Assembly (NCBI GenBank): GCA_029990175.1
Contig: JARKIP010000021.1
Location: 22,201,501 to 22,265,500 of the forward strand
DNA: 64,000 nt
Direction: 5' to 3'
DNA from: Petunia secreta
Lineage: Eukaryota > Streptophyta > Magnoliopsida > Solanales > Solanaceae
Below the pieces are notes generated by a model. It was not told the origin of the DNA and ran no database searches. It was given only the letters and a program-made list of their open reading frames with translations. The first letter of the stretch is position 1. Every line of letters starts with the position of its first letter. Positions 1 through 12,257 of this stretch are shown in pieces. Made by a program: the position numbers and the translations under genes.

Positions 1-1200
1 ATTCCGTTATAGAGATTACTTAAAGAACAATTTACATAACTATATAAATATTTTTTTATACAAAAATATCAATATTATCTTATTTTTAAAATATAGTAAT
101 ATTTTTTTCAATACATAGACAATACATATAAAAGGGTCCTAGATCTACACTATCATGCAATCCCTCTCAGCCGCCGCCCCCGCAACATCCACTTGAAGGC
201 CGCGGACAGTTGCCACTAGTCGCCTAAATAATTTAGTTAATATTTTTCTGGAACTTTTTGTATATATGTGTATTGTATGGACAGTGATAAAATAGTGCAT
301 ACAATGAAAGTACAGTACGAATACGCTCATACGATATTGCATGTTTGTATATTCTTTGTATGGTTAGTATATGTACAGTGTATGTATGTTTATATACCAA
401 ACATACACACCAAATACAGATGGATAAACCAAAATACGTTTTGTACATTTATTATATATCAAATGTATACTCATCGTATGTCCGGTGTACATTCATTATA
501 TATATACTGTGCATACACCACACATACAATGGGAATATACATGTCATAGATTTCCCATAATCAACAACTACAAAAAATTCACAATAACCAACCGTAGATC
601 CATCGTGTACCATCAAAAAAAATTTTAAAAAATACAATAATAATAATAACGTGAGAGCGCCGGAACGTATCGCCGCCGTGTAAAAGCTCTGGCGAACAAC
701 TTTACACAGTGGGTTTCGAAAAGAAGCAATGGTGTTGTCAAAAAAAAAAAAAAAAAAAAGTTTGCTGGCGCCGAAAAAGGAAGCAACGCCAGCGAATGAA
801 AGAAACGAACAGATCACATAGCAGACAGCAAAGACTGACGAGGAAGCCGCCAGAGCTCTGTCGTCGACCAGCAGCAAACACAGAAAGCAGCAGCACGCTC
901 GTCGCCGCCACCGGCAACGACGGGGTATGGGGGAGGGGATTTCAGCCACAGGGAAGGGGTAAGGGAGATCCAGCAACGGGGGAAGCGGAGGGGATCAGCG
1001 ACGCCGGTGGTACAGTGATGAGTGGATGGGAGAGAGAAAAGGGATTAGGGTTTCCTTCTCTTTTTTTTTTTTTTTTTTTTTTTTTGCTATATTTGGTAGC
1101 ATTACTCAAAAATGTTGCTACATTTGGTAAAGTGGTAAAATATTGTTATGTTTTTTAAAATAAAAAAAAAGATCCCAACAAAGACACGTGATGTAATTTC
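1..1200. other. AT-rich flank with a GC-richer block, no supported gene
   Basis: The first ~620 bases are AT-rich and full of short TATAC/CATAC-type words. A GC-richer block (about 640-1060) is bounded by an A-run (740-758) and a T-run (1061-1085). Read on the minus strand it opens with a plant-5'UTR-like CCTAATCCC/CTCTCTCCC stretch and a 174-codon open frame (976-452), but the product is low-complexity and matches no family I know. The bases at 1085-1160 resemble, in reverse complement, the subterminal part of the Mutator-like element at 33949. This may therefore be a decayed or captured fragment within a related transposon. That is inference. Confidence 0.35.
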
Positions 1201-2242
1201 CAATACTGAATATAAAAATTAGTTTCAATGAAAATTCAGATTAACAAAAGCGAAAACTTAGGGAGTACAAGTGACTATAAAGCACATATGGAGGACTCAC
1301 TTAAAAACTGACTCTTTTGGACTTACTATATAGTAGCTTTCTTTTCTTTATTTAATTTCAAAAAACAACTTCCACCAACTTGTCTAAATTTTGGTAATAA
1401 CAATGTTACCACTTTCTCCATGTAATCACCTTTAACTGAACACTATAATTACTTTAACTAACTTAGTAAACAACCTGAATAAAGTAACTGATTGCTTTAT
1501 GCTTAGTGCCAAGTTTTCTTTCGGAGTTAAATATATGGATTTAGCTTTAAATTGTCTTAATTAACCTTTAACGCTTTCCGACACTCCTGAACATATATAA
1601 AGAATGAATTAGCAACATTATCAGTTAATTTTTTAATTTTGATTATAATAAGAATTTTGTTATAATAAAGAATTTCGTGACCCCAAATCTTCTAGAGTAG
1701 TATATTTACTTTTTTGAATACCTTTAATTTGTGATCCACCAGCTTTCAAGATGTTTTTAATGCAATAGACACATGCAGGTGATATTTGAAATGAAATAAT
1801 TGAGAGTGTGCCCGTTTCCATTATTTAATGCTTTTGACTATGATCTTCTTGTAGTATCGCTGATGCATATTCAAGACTACTTTTTCTACTTTATGGCATA
1901 TAATAAGTTGTAGAATTTTTCCTTGCACTTCAAGTATTGATATTAAAAATCACTTATCCGATTAGTTTAGATTTATTCATAAAAGATTTACTATAAAAGA
2001 TTTTAGTGCTCTCGATCAAAGAAGAATTTGTTGCAAACCTCGAACCTAAGACCTATAACCGAGGGCAATTGAACTTAACTATTCCATTAACTCTCAGTGG
2101 AACTTTAATCTGTGCATTTATTCTTTAAGGTGCTTGAATCATTCAGAGGATTTAATGGTACGATATTTTGACAGTTGAATTAAACAGAAAAAATGGTTGA
2201 TTTAACACTTTAGTTCCATAAATAAGGTATAGCTTTCAAGAT

Positions 2243-2290
<48 letters not shown>

Positions 2291-3690
2291 TATTTTGTAA
2301 TTAGTACTATTAGTCATTTACTTATTGAATTATGTAAAGTGATGCTCCAACTTGATGGGACTTCTAGGAGATTATATATATCATGGGCCCTCGTTGTCTT
2401 ATAACATAGTGAGATTAATCTCTTTTGTTATGTAAATAAGCAAACATGGCCAACAAAAGCAATGAGTTTCTTCTTGGCATGTGAAAAGTTGTCTATGGAA
2501 TTTGATATGGGAATTGAGGCATGGGGTCATATCTTCTTCTTCTTGGTATCATAATAATATAATTTGGCATCATATGTTTGTTTGTTTGAGGGAGTTTTTT
2601 AGAATTAACTTCGTTAAACCAAATCTTAATTAAGAAGGTGGTGGCTTTGGTCCAAAGAAAAAGTGATTATTAACGCGTTGAAGTAAATTAGTTAATTTAA
2701 TTTAATGGAATGACAATGTGGAGATGATTACTCATCTTCTATAACGAATATAGAAAAAATGGACAATGTCATCATACTATAAAGATTTTGTATGGAGTAA
2801 GTCACCTGTGTCATTAGCTTTGGTGGGCATGCAATGTTGATTTTCTTTTTTCACCTAAATGGAAAAATTAGAAAATAAAAAACAATATATAAGGTCCACA
2901 ACTATACCTTTACTACATTTCTCCACTAATTATAAATAAATTAGTTTAGTACATTGTGGTTTGACATCACATAGATTAAGATAAGATCTTTCTTATAGAT
3001 ATTAACTATGATGACTAACAGCTAACCCAAGTATGAAACGAGATTTAAGTCGATCTTTAAAGCAAGAGCATAAGCAAAGTGGTAACGCTCAACTATGTCC
3101 TATAAAAGGAACTAAGAGGTTGTTGCAAATATATTCGGTCGGTCTAAGTCCGGAGTCGAATCCTACAGGAAGCGCACGTCTAGAAAGTAAATGAACTCGC
3201 AGACTCACTGCCATCACGAACGCGAGAAAGAATCCCACAAAGTACCTTATCATGAACTCGAGCGGGTACCATCTCATCATTACCACCTCTCAGAAGTAGT
3301 TACTCACTATCTAAATCCCTTATTTCGCAGACTCACCACCCTCACGTGACCATTAGTTTGGTCTAGTGGATTCACTATTATGTTACTAGGTAGCGCCCCT
3401 GGGGTCGGCCACTAATGCTTTTGGCTAGCTGACCCGATTGAGTTTCAAATTTCAATGTTCTTTATTGCTACGTCATGTGCATTCATCTGGTCTGGTTTTG
3501 AATATTGCTAGTGTTATCTGCCTTTTTTGCATCAACTCCCTCAATTCACTCTATCATTATCTCTTTGATTTCTTATGAGTTGTGTTATCTGACTCTAAAC
3601 TTGTTGTTATGGACTGTATGGACTCATGTGCGTAAGTTATCTTTGATAAGGAATTGTCTGCCCTTGAATTGGTCTATACTACAACCGTAC
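1201..3690. other. Intergenic DNA, no gene seen
   Basis: AT-rich sequence with stops in all frames and no recognisable domain. It holds an (AT)n microsatellite at 2250-2289. From about 3060 to 3480 the base composition is more even and includes a block with terminal-repeat-like sequence next to the gag remnant. I could not assign it to a named element. Confidence 0.4.
2250..2289. repeat. (AT)n microsatellite
   Basis: About 20 uninterrupted AT dinucleotides, which are likely to vary in length between individuals. Confidence 0.95.
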
Positions 3691-3699
3691 TTGTTTTCC

Positions 3700-4760
3700 C
3701 TATTGCTGCCTCTACCCATTAGAGTTGTAAACATAGTTCACATCACTTGGGGCTTGAGTCTCAACTTGGGTGAATTGGTCATTGTAACACGCATCAAATA
3801 GAAGTCCACCAGTTGCATCCACTACATGCACGTGCTTAGTACCTATCTCATCAATCTTCTTTGTTAGCACATGTAGTTGACTCATCAATTGTGCTAAATA
3901 TTCATCATTTGAAGTATTTGGTTGCACTGACAAAGAATGCACAACTGGAGTATTAGAAGCATATCTAGTTTCCCATCCTGACTTTTGGGCCATTAAGTCT
4001 AGCAAAGTCTTCACCTCAACAAAAGATTTACTCATGAAAGCTCTACCGACTGAAGCATCAACATTGGCTTTCAGAGAGTAATTTAACCCCATATAGAAAC
4101 TTTGCCCTAACATCTGGTCAAGGATCCCATGGTGTGGGCAGGTTATCAACAAACTTTTAAACTACTCCCAAGCTTCTTGCAAAGTCTCCATCCGCTTTTA
4201 TTTGAACTGTAGAATTTGATCACTCAGCTTGGCAGTCTGGTTGGGTGGGAAGAACTTAGCCAAAAACAACTTCACCAATTGACTTCAAGTGGTGACGGAA
4301 TTAACTGGCAAAGAGTTTAACTACGTCAACATAGATCATGTCAGTGAGAATGGGAACAACAATAAACTGATGGCCTCGGGCGTCACATTCGCCTACTTTT
4401 AGGTTGCACAGATAGTCAAGAATTTCTTCAAATGCTATTGTGGATCATCAATTTGAGTTCCTGTGAATTGTCTCGCATTAGAGAGAAGGTTAAGCATGAT
4501 GTTTTTTCTTTGAATTCTCTCTGCCTCTATTTGTGGTATGGCAAGTGGCTAAATTCTCACAGTGGGTTGTGCCAAGTCAAACAGTGGCACATATGTAGTC
4601 CCTGTCATCTCTTCCTTCCTCTCTTTATTTTTCTGCATTTGTAGTATTTGCTTGATGGCATGTGTCAAGGCCTTGAAGGTTCGCTCGATCTCTGAATCCT
4701 GAGAGTATAGCTCACCATTCTGCGAACGTCTCACTGGGATACACATGTGCACCCAAAATT
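3700..4760 (-). pseudogene. Ty3/gypsy gag remnant
   Basis: The minus strand encodes a decayed retrotransposon Gag. An open stretch at 4152-3712 contains CPHHGI, then a GLNYSL..DASVGRAFMSK motif, and then a region with LTKKIDEIG. This order is typical of the capsid part of plant Ty3/gypsy (Athila-like) gag. Further upstream on the minus strand (about 4400-4160) FFPPNQTAKLSDQILQF and ETLQEAWE are readable but separated by stop codons. The segment 4752-4549 is the next open piece. No protease, RT or integrase follows, so this is a fragment. The lineage assignment to Athila is from memory of the family. Confidence 0.75.
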
Positions 4761-6403
4761 ATAAAGAGAGTAAGAAGAAAGATATCAGTAATTGGAAATT
4801 GAAATTCAATAGATACTCAGCAATTTATATACTACTACTACTTCTACTGTTATTGCTGCTGCTGCTGCTAGCATGCAAGATGTATTGGGGGTACAAAAAG
4901 AATAATTTTTCTTTACAGTCGTATCTACTGTGATAAGAAAGCGCTCTTAGTTGTACTACTACTACTATTACTACTGCTACTACTGCTGCTGCTGTTGCTG
5001 CTGCTACTGCTGCTAACTCCAAAAGATAAACTAGAATTTATTAAGAATTATTAAATAACTGAAAGCTAAAATAACATATAAACTAATAAATAAACAAATG
5101 GTGAAAGTCAATGCGAAAGAGCCTAAGGTCATGATATCCCTAATTAGCAGGGTGAAATGCATATAATTTCCTAAATTCACGCCGTCTTCTCTTCTATTAG
5201 TGGTAAATGCTAGAACTACCACAACCCTTTTTCAGCAGTTATGTTTTTCACCTAGATGTATTCTTACGAACTAAGTCTAGGCGTTTAGATAGCTATTACG
5301 TGCCACAATCAAATTCATTATTCCTAACCCCTCCGAACGTCTCTCTAATTATCTCCCAATCAATTAGAGAGAAGTATTGTATTCAACTCTAACGTTACAC
5401 TATGTTCTCTTCCGAGCAAACTAGATCAAGCAACTAACACAGTTATGGAGATAACCACAAGTAGATATAGAGACTAGATTCATAAAATAACGACATGGAT
5501 TATAAGACATGTTTGTAGCATTCCACCCATAAAAGGTACATCATAACCCTAAAATAAATTTAGATACTCATGCTCAAACGTAAAAATATAATAAATACAA
5601 GAATCATAAGGTAGAGGGAGAAGAAACTCTTGTAATCTATTGTCTTTCGACCTCTAGACTTGATGTATTCACTCCATTGCCTCCAAAATCTTATTTAACT
5701 CCTCAAAATATGTTTTAAGATGAATTTATACAGTTTTAGAACGACTCGGGCCGACCCTGACTTGAAAACACCTGTCCAAAACCAATATGGAATCGAAGTA
5801 GGAAAATATGCCTGGCGCGCTGCGGAAGGCCACTTTTCTGCAGCTTTGATTTTTTCTCAGATTTTTCGAGTCTCTGAAATTTTGGCTTACCGTGCCGCGC
5901 TATGCAACGCCTAGCGCGATGCGGTAGGCCATTTTCTCTCCTCGTTCATAATATTTGTCTCCAACTCGTTTCTCACGTGTCTCGGGTCTCTGCTCAGACT
6001 TAAGTGCGTCGATTTATCCTCTTTTAAGCTCCAGACGATCATATTCGTTCATTTCACTCCTACACAATAAAACAAACCATATAAGCATAAAAAACCTAGA
6101 GTGTTATGCAAACAACAAGTAAAGTAGCTAAATATAAGGTCAGACGAAGGCTAAGAATGTGCACATTCACCAAATATCATAAAGACACCAAGACACTGGA
6201 ATTAGGGGTATTTGGTTCGGTCAATATTGATCCAAATTTAAAATCAACCCAAATCGATATATTTAGGTTTGTTTTGGTTTTAAATTTTAAAAAACGATAA
6301 TATTTTTTTTGCTTTGGTATTATGAAAATGAAAAAAGAAAACGAAAAAATTAACTGAACCAAACCGACAAATTATGTACATAATTTTTACAATATATATA
6401 TTA
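4761..6403. other. Intergenic DNA with trinucleotide repeats
   Basis: No gene is supported. Two trinucleotide-rich tracts (TAC/CTG type) lie at about 4836-4870 and 4955-5015. Around 5810-5930 there are two similar GC-rich phrases with GCGCGCTGCGG / GCGCGATGCGG followed by AGGCCA, a type of sequence often seen in solanaceous LTRs. The remainder is AT-rich with no recognisable coding content. Confidence 0.4.
4955..5015. repeat. TAC/CTG trinucleotide tract
   Basis: Imperfect run of TAC then CTG trinucleotides. A smaller companion lies at 4836-4870. On the minus strand it gives an Ala/Val-rich frame that is a compositional artefact. Confidence 0.85.
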
Positions 6404-6660
6404 CTCCCTCTGTTTCAAAAAGGATGAACATTTTCGCTTTTTGAGAGTCAATTTGACTAATCTTTGAATCTAAATTAGACTATATTAAATTAATATTTTC
6501 AATAAAAATTTACATATTCAAAAACTATGTGAAAAGTACTATAACATGCAACTCTTCGCATATCAATATGATGAAAAAATCATCTTAAATTATTGTTCAA
6601 CATTCATCTACTTTGACTCTCGAAAAGCGAAAAGGCTCGTACTTTTTGAAACGGAGGGAG
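6404..6660. mobile_element. Stowaway-type MITE
   Basis: The element begins CTCCCTCTGTTTC and ends with the inverted match GAAACGGAGGGAG. It is flanked by TA on both sides (6402-6403 and 6661-6662). The terminal inverted repeats continue inward with AAAAAGGATGA.. against ..CGTACTTTTT, and a second inverted pair (TTTGAGAGTCAA.. / ..TTGACTCTCGAAA) sits further inside, so the whole 257 bp can fold back. This is the Tc1/Mariner-derived Stowaway pattern. It has no coding capacity. Confidence 0.9.
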
Positions 6661-6779
6661 TAGTATATTTATATTTTATAATTTAATATTAAGTATTACA
6701 TAAACTTTGAACAAATTTTGTAGCAATTCTTCTATTAAACCATATGCTATTAGATTTTAACCATTTGGGCTAACTCTTT

Positions 6780-8422
6780 GAGCTAAATCAGACCTCGTTT
6801 GGTAGGCATCGGAAGAACGTTTCAGTTTTTATTGTCGATAAATACTAAAAAGAGATTTTCGAGCTTGGTTTTGGCGAACGAGCTCCGATTCAAAATCCAA
6901 AAGTACCGTTAGGTTCGTATGATTATTTGTAACTTTTGTGCTTTATCGAAAGTGAATTTCGAGGTTGTTCGGCTAGCTTCCGCTAAAATGCCGAAAATTA
7001 AATAATTTGACATTTTTCCATTTTAATTCGCAAAATTGAGTTTCGGGAGTCCGATTTGAGATCCACCTTAGCAAGTGTATTACATATATTTTGTATAACT
7101 TGTATGCAAAAGTTGGAATTATTTCGAATATCGTAGGATTCCGTTTTAATTTTCATCGCAATAATAAAATAAAAGAAAAAAAAGGAAAGAAAACGACAAA
7201 GAAAAAGAGAAAGGCAAAAGTAGGCGGTGGTTCTAGGTGCTAAGGGATATATTATCCCTTATCATACCATACAAGTACAGAAGCAAAAAAGGAGAAAACA
7301 GAGACATGAGGAATGAACGAGAAACAGAGAAAATTATCAGAAAAAGAGAGAAATTAAAGGAAAAGGAGCAGGAAAAAGATAGAATCTTCACCCTGCAACA
7401 TTCAGATAATTATCTTAATGCATTATTTGATTTTATTACGTATGTTTGAATATATTTTAACGGTAAAACTTGGAATATTAGACATCGTTTTAATAAGTTC
7501 AATTAATAGTTTAACGGGTCAAATGGACCCCGATAATGAAATTGATTATATATTCGTACTCAGTGAGTTATGGGCAACATATAAATGTAATTTATTTAGG
7601 ATTTGGTTATGTGACCTTAGACCTTTTACATAGGTCTGGCCTGCGTATTCCGTATGCGAATAGGGTATCAGGTTCCTAACCGGATTGCCCTAAGATGTGA
7701 GGAATGAAGCCTTTAGCCTAAATTGATATATTTTTCTGCTTATTGAATAGAGTGGGATCATTCGGCAAGGAACCCAAAGGATAAAGCGGTTGTTGATTAG
7801 CCGTACTAACTTTTGGAAGAAATAAGCGTTTATATCCATTTCTTTGGAGGCACATGGCCTCATGGATTTTCTACCACGTGTTCCTTACGTGTGTAGCTGC
7901 CGATAGGCGTACTCATTACGCCTTAGCTTTGGGTTTATATTGTATAATATATGTTATGTCCTGTTGTTGGTATTGCATTGAGGATCTGAGCATTGTACTC
8001 TGGCTGTGAGTTGGCATCTACTCCCCGGCTGTCGATGAGAGTCCCGCGCCGGGGAAGGGTTATTATTGCATCACATTGCATTCATATCCATTATATATTT
8101 TTCATATGCATTACATTGCATATCATATTGGGTGCGGGAGTATTCCGCCTCAGGAGAGTGCAGGAGTATTCCGCCTCTGATTCATATTATATTGGGTGTA
8201 GGAATATTCCGCCCCAGGAGCAGGAGTATTTCGCTCTTATGCCAGATACTGAGTGCAGGAGTATTCCGCCTCACCTTTATATTATATCGGGTGGAGGAGT
8301 ATTCCGCCCCAGGAGAGTGCAGGAGTATTCCGCCTTTGGTTTATATCTATTTCTTTGGAGGCACTTGGCCTCGTGGATTTTTTACCACGTGTTCCTTACG
8401 TGTGTAGCTGCCGATAGGCGTA
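6780..8422 (+). mobile_element. Long LTR-like repeat, copy A (truncated)
   Basis: This segment is about 95% alike, by eye, to 8448-10085 and is clearly related to 61640-63300. It lacks the first ~95 bases of the family seen in the 61.5 kb copy and lacks the family 3' end. After its short minisatellite it jumps, at the shared word TTTATAT, back to an upstream part of the repeat (8338-8422 duplicates 7828-7913). It then joins copy B at a GTAC word. The reading is a rearranged LTR, probably from a Ty3/gypsy element with long LTRs. No coding domain is present. Confidence 0.7.
8132..8337 (+). repeat. Short GAGTATTCCGCC minisatellite in copy A
   Basis: About seven copies of an 18-base core (GCAGGAGTATTCCGCC plus spacer), with spacers of varying length. 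It is the same array that is expanded in copy B at 9800-10585. The array is stop-free in two + frames, which creates spurious open frames. Confidence 0.9.
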
Positions 8423-11326
8423 CCATTAGGACCTGTCTGTAAAATTTGAGCTAAATCAGACCTCGTTTAGTAGGCATCGGAAGAAGGTTTCAGTTTTTAT
8501 TGTCGATAAATAATAAAAAGAGATTTTCGAGCTCGGTTTTGGTGAACGAGCTCTGATTCAAAATCTGAAAGCGCTGTTAGGTTCGTATGATTATTTGTTA
8601 CTTTTGTGCTTTTTCAAAAGTGAATTTCGAGGTTGTTCGGCTAGCTTCCGCTAAAATGCCGAAAGTTAAATAATTTGATCTTTTCTATTTAAATTCACAA
8701 ATTGAGTTTCGGGAATCCGATTTGAGATCCGTCTTAGCATGTGTATTAGATATGTTTTGTGTAACTTGTATGCAAAAGTTGAAATTATTTCGAATATCGT
8801 AGGATTCCGTTTTAATTTTCATCGCAATAATAAAGTAAAAGGAAAAAAGAAAGAAAGAAAACGAAAACGAAAAAGAGAAAAGCAAAAGTAGGCGGTGGTT
8901 CTAGGTGCTAAGGGATATATTATCCCTTATCATACCATACAAGTACATAAGCAAAAAGGAGAAAACAGAGACATGAGGAATGAACGAGAAATAGAGAAAA
9001 TTATCAGAAAAAAGAGAGAAATTAAAGGAAAATGAGCAGGAAAAAGATAGAATTTTCACCCTGCAACATTCAGGTAATTATTTTTATGCATTATTTGATT
9101 TTACTACGTATGTTTGAATATATTTTAACGGTAAAACTTGGAATATTAGAAATCGTTTTAATAAGTTCAATTAATAGTTTAAAGGGTCAAATGGACCCCG
9201 ATAATGAAATTGATTATATATTCGTACTCAGTGAGTTATGGGCAACATATAAATGTAATTTATTTAGGATTTGGTTATGTGACCTTAAACCTTTTACATA
9301 GGTCTGGCCTGCGTATTCCGTATGCGAATAGGGTATCAGGTTCCTAACCGGATTGCCCTAAGATGTGAGGAATGAAGCCTTTAGCCTAAATTGATATATT
9401 TTTATGCTTATTGAATAGAGTGGGATCGTTTGGCAAGGAACCCAAAGGATAAAGCGGTTGTTGATTAGCCGTACTAACTTTTGGAAGAAGTAAGTGTTTA
9501 TATCCATTTCTTTGGAGGCAAATGGCCTCATGGATTTTCTACCACGTGTTCCTTACATGTGTAGCTGCCGATAGGCGTACTCATTACGCCTTAGCTTTGG
9601 GTTTACATTGTATAATATATGTTATGTCCTGTTGTTGGTATTGCATTGAGGATCTGAGCATTGTACTCTGGCTGTGAGTTGGCATCTACTCCCCGGCTGT
9701 CGATGAGAGTCCCGCGCCGGGGAAGGGTTATTATTGCATCACATTGCATTCATATCCATTATATGTTTTTCACATGCATTACATTGCATATCATATTGGG
9801 TGCGGGAGTATTCCGCCTCAGGAGAGTGCAGGAGTATTCCGCCTCTGATTCATATTATATTGGGTGTAGGAGTATTCCGCCCCAGGAGCAGGAGTATTTC
9901 GCTCTTATGCCAGATACTGAGTGCAGGAGTATTCCGCCTCACCTTTATATTATATCGGGTGCAGGAGTATTCCGCCCCAGGAGAGTGCAGGAGTATTCCG
10001 CCTCTAGTTTATATTATACTGGGTGCAGGAGTATTCCGCCCCAGGAGCAGGAGTATTCCGCTCTTATGCCAGATACTTAGTGCAGGAGTATTCCGCCTCA
10101 CCTTTACTTTATATCGGGTGCAGGAGATTCAGCCCCAGGAGAGTGCAGGAGTAATCCGCCTCTGATTCATATTATATTAGGTGCAGGAGTATTCCGCCCC
10201 AGGAGCAGGAGTATTCCACTCTTATGCCAGATATTGAGTGGAGTATTCCGCCTCAGCTTTACATTATTTCGGGTGCAGGAGCATTCCGTCCCATGAGAGT
10301 ACAGGAGTATTCCGCCTCTGGTTTATATTATATTGGGTGGAGGAGTATTCCGCCCCAGGAGCAGGAGTATTTCGCTCTTATGCCATATACTGAGTGCAGG
10401 AGTATTCCGCCTCAGCTTTATATTATATCGGGTGCAGGAGTATTCCGGCCTAGGAGAGTGCAGGAGTATTCCGCCTTTGGTTTAATTATATCGGGTGCAG
10501 GAGTATTCCGCCCCAGGAGTAGGAGTATTCTGCTCCAGTTGGTTATCAGATTGGATTCCCCTCGAATGCAGGAGTATTACGCTTCGGGATGGGATGAGGG
10601 AACATGTGACCCTTTGCATCACATTTCATTTCATTTCATCTCATTTCATACCATTGTGTAGACTTACGGTACATGACTACTATCCTGCTTATATGTACAT
10701 TGCTTATTTGTTGATATGTTTCTGTCTCGTATCCCTAGTTGAGTTTATTGTTTCATACATATTTCCGGTTGTTATCTGGCTCTGCCTTTTTATAATTTAA
10801 ATAAGAGGAATTTGGTTTATCTGTTTCTTCTTCCTAGCTAGTTATCCTATTCTTTGAGGTGGCTAGTCTGCTCCACTTATTTAGTCCTTTTGACTCACCC
10901 TTGCTTGTTGTTTGTTTCTTGTCTATCTATTTCGTTTCGGCAGGTTCGCTCCAGGATTGAGTTCGCCACGTTGTGAAGGAGCGAAGACGACTTCAGCTGT
11001 CAGGGTGAGTCAGCTTTTATTCCGGATGGCCACCAGTTTATTGGTTGTTATTTCAGTTGCATTTTGCTCCCTTCAGGAGGCATTTATCTTCTGCTGTACT
11101 CTTAGATATCTAGTCTGGATAGCCCTAAACCTAGTATGTTGGGTAGTCGGCTGTAATTTCTTTTCTACAGCTTAGAGGTATCAGTATGTCTGTGTTTTTT
11201 AAGTCTTGTCCTTATTTGTGAATTGTTATATTTATTTTCCTGATTTAATTGGTAAAGGTTCACCCGACGGGACTAGGGGAGGATGCCGGGTGCCCGCACG
11301 GCTTAACCGAATTCCGGATCGTGTCA
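8423..11326 (+). mobile_element. Long LTR-like repeat, copy B
   Basis: This is the second tandem copy. It starts at CCATTAGGACCTG, lacking the first ~78 bases of the family, and runs to the family end ..GGATCGTGTCA at 11326. The third copy ends the same way at 63952. From start to end it holds a purine-rich stretch (about 8830-9050), the conserved GGTCTGGCCTGCG..GATAGGCGTAC block, the expanded minisatellite, and a 3' third that matches 63350-63952. The 5' end of the complete copy begins TGAAACGACC and the 3' end reads GGTCGTGTCA, an LTR-like TG..CA inverted terminus. No polyprotein follows it directly. Confidence 0.7.
9800..10585 (+). repeat. Higher-order GAGTATTCCGCC minisatellite
   Basis: About 25 copies of a core reading AGGAGTATTCCGCC are arranged in a higher-order unit of five cores (~160 bp). 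The spacers alternate in fixed order: AGGAGAGTGC, a TTATATTATAT-type spacer, AGGAGC, CTCTTATGCCAGATACT, and a second TTATAT-type spacer ending in GGGTGC. At least four higher-order units can be followed before the array decays at its right edge. The array is absent from the related repeat at 61.5 kb. Confidence 0.9.
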
Positions 11327-11694
11327 AGTGTCAAGAGCCCAACATAATTAGGTGTGTATTAGTTCTTAGGTGCACAAAATACTACATGACAAAAATGTAC
11401 TTGTAGTTTTTTTATCATATTTTTTTAAGAGCTCTTTTTATTATTCTTCTTTGTTTTTAAAAAAAATTGATATACCGAACTAAACACCAAATCGATGGAT
11501 AAACTTTTACATGGTTTGGTTTAATTTTGAATTTAACCAAAAATCTACCAAATCGAACATTGAACCCCACTAATTTGAATAGATATGACGTATTTAAATT
11601 TTAGTCCAAATATAGAGGAATTTAATAATGATTAAGTACATGATTTGACATAGGTCAGACATTGGCTTCTTCACCACAACAACTCGCTTAAATC
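11327..11694. other. AT-rich spacer between two retroelements
   Basis: This holds no gene. It is AT-rich sequence containing phrases such as AACCAAAAATCTACC that echo a stretch near 6220-6370, which suggests that both flank the same older repeat. Confidence 0.35.
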
Positions 11695-12195
11695 TGTGTG
11701 TGTAAAAATGCGCCACCTATTATTACGGGGATATGAGTCCAGCTGGCGAGAGTAGACTTATCCTGCAAGTCACCGGGCACTGAGGATATACGCCCACTCC
11801 TAGAGCCAACGACCGTTTAGGCAGTTTTGGACATAGAGCGCAGGGCGCACATCCCGGTGTCTAGGGTTTACAGTCTCCTAGTTAGGGCATAGTATATCGC
11901 TGTCTTGAGTTATAAGCCCATGGCCTTTTTAGCACTTGTATTTTACCTTATTTAGGACTGGTATCACTACTAAAAATACCCCCTCTTTATATTGTATCGT
12001 AGACAAGTCACAAGACACATGATTCACCACCGAACTCAGCTACTCTCAAGGAATAAAAATTTCTTTGTTTTCTCTTATTTACTTATATTTATTTTCATTG
12101 TATTTACTTACTTTTCCATCGTAATTTACAGTATTGCTTCTGATCTCATTCATAATTAAAATTTTAACCTAGACGTACAAATTTAGGCATAAAAA
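11695..12195 (+). repeat. 5' LTR of Tat-type element
   Basis: Direct repeat of 17557-18058. It contains the block ACGGGGATATGAGTCCAGCT and a TATA-poor promoter region. Numerous substitutions and small indels separate it from its partner. Confidence 0.85.
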
Positions 12196-12257
12196 GTTTG
12201 GCGCGCACTGTGGGCCCCAGAAAATTGTAAGTATCCTACAAAGGAAAAGGTGCAGTC

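Noticed and set aside
452..976. 174-codon minus-strand frame as a protein gene
   Set aside because: The product is dominated by low-complexity Phe, Leu and Arg/Cys runs created by homopolymers. No domain is recognised.
8132..10585. Regular repeats with spacers, considered as CRISPR-like
   Set aside because: This is eukaryotic DNA, the spacers recur in fixed order rather than being unique, and no cas-like genes exist.
7993..10661. Several overlapping + frames of 110-150 codons encoding CRSIPP/EYSASG-type repeats
   Set aside because: They are produced by the GAGTATTCCGCC minisatellite, which lacks stops in two frames. The same DNA is open in more than one frame and has no start context or splice structure.
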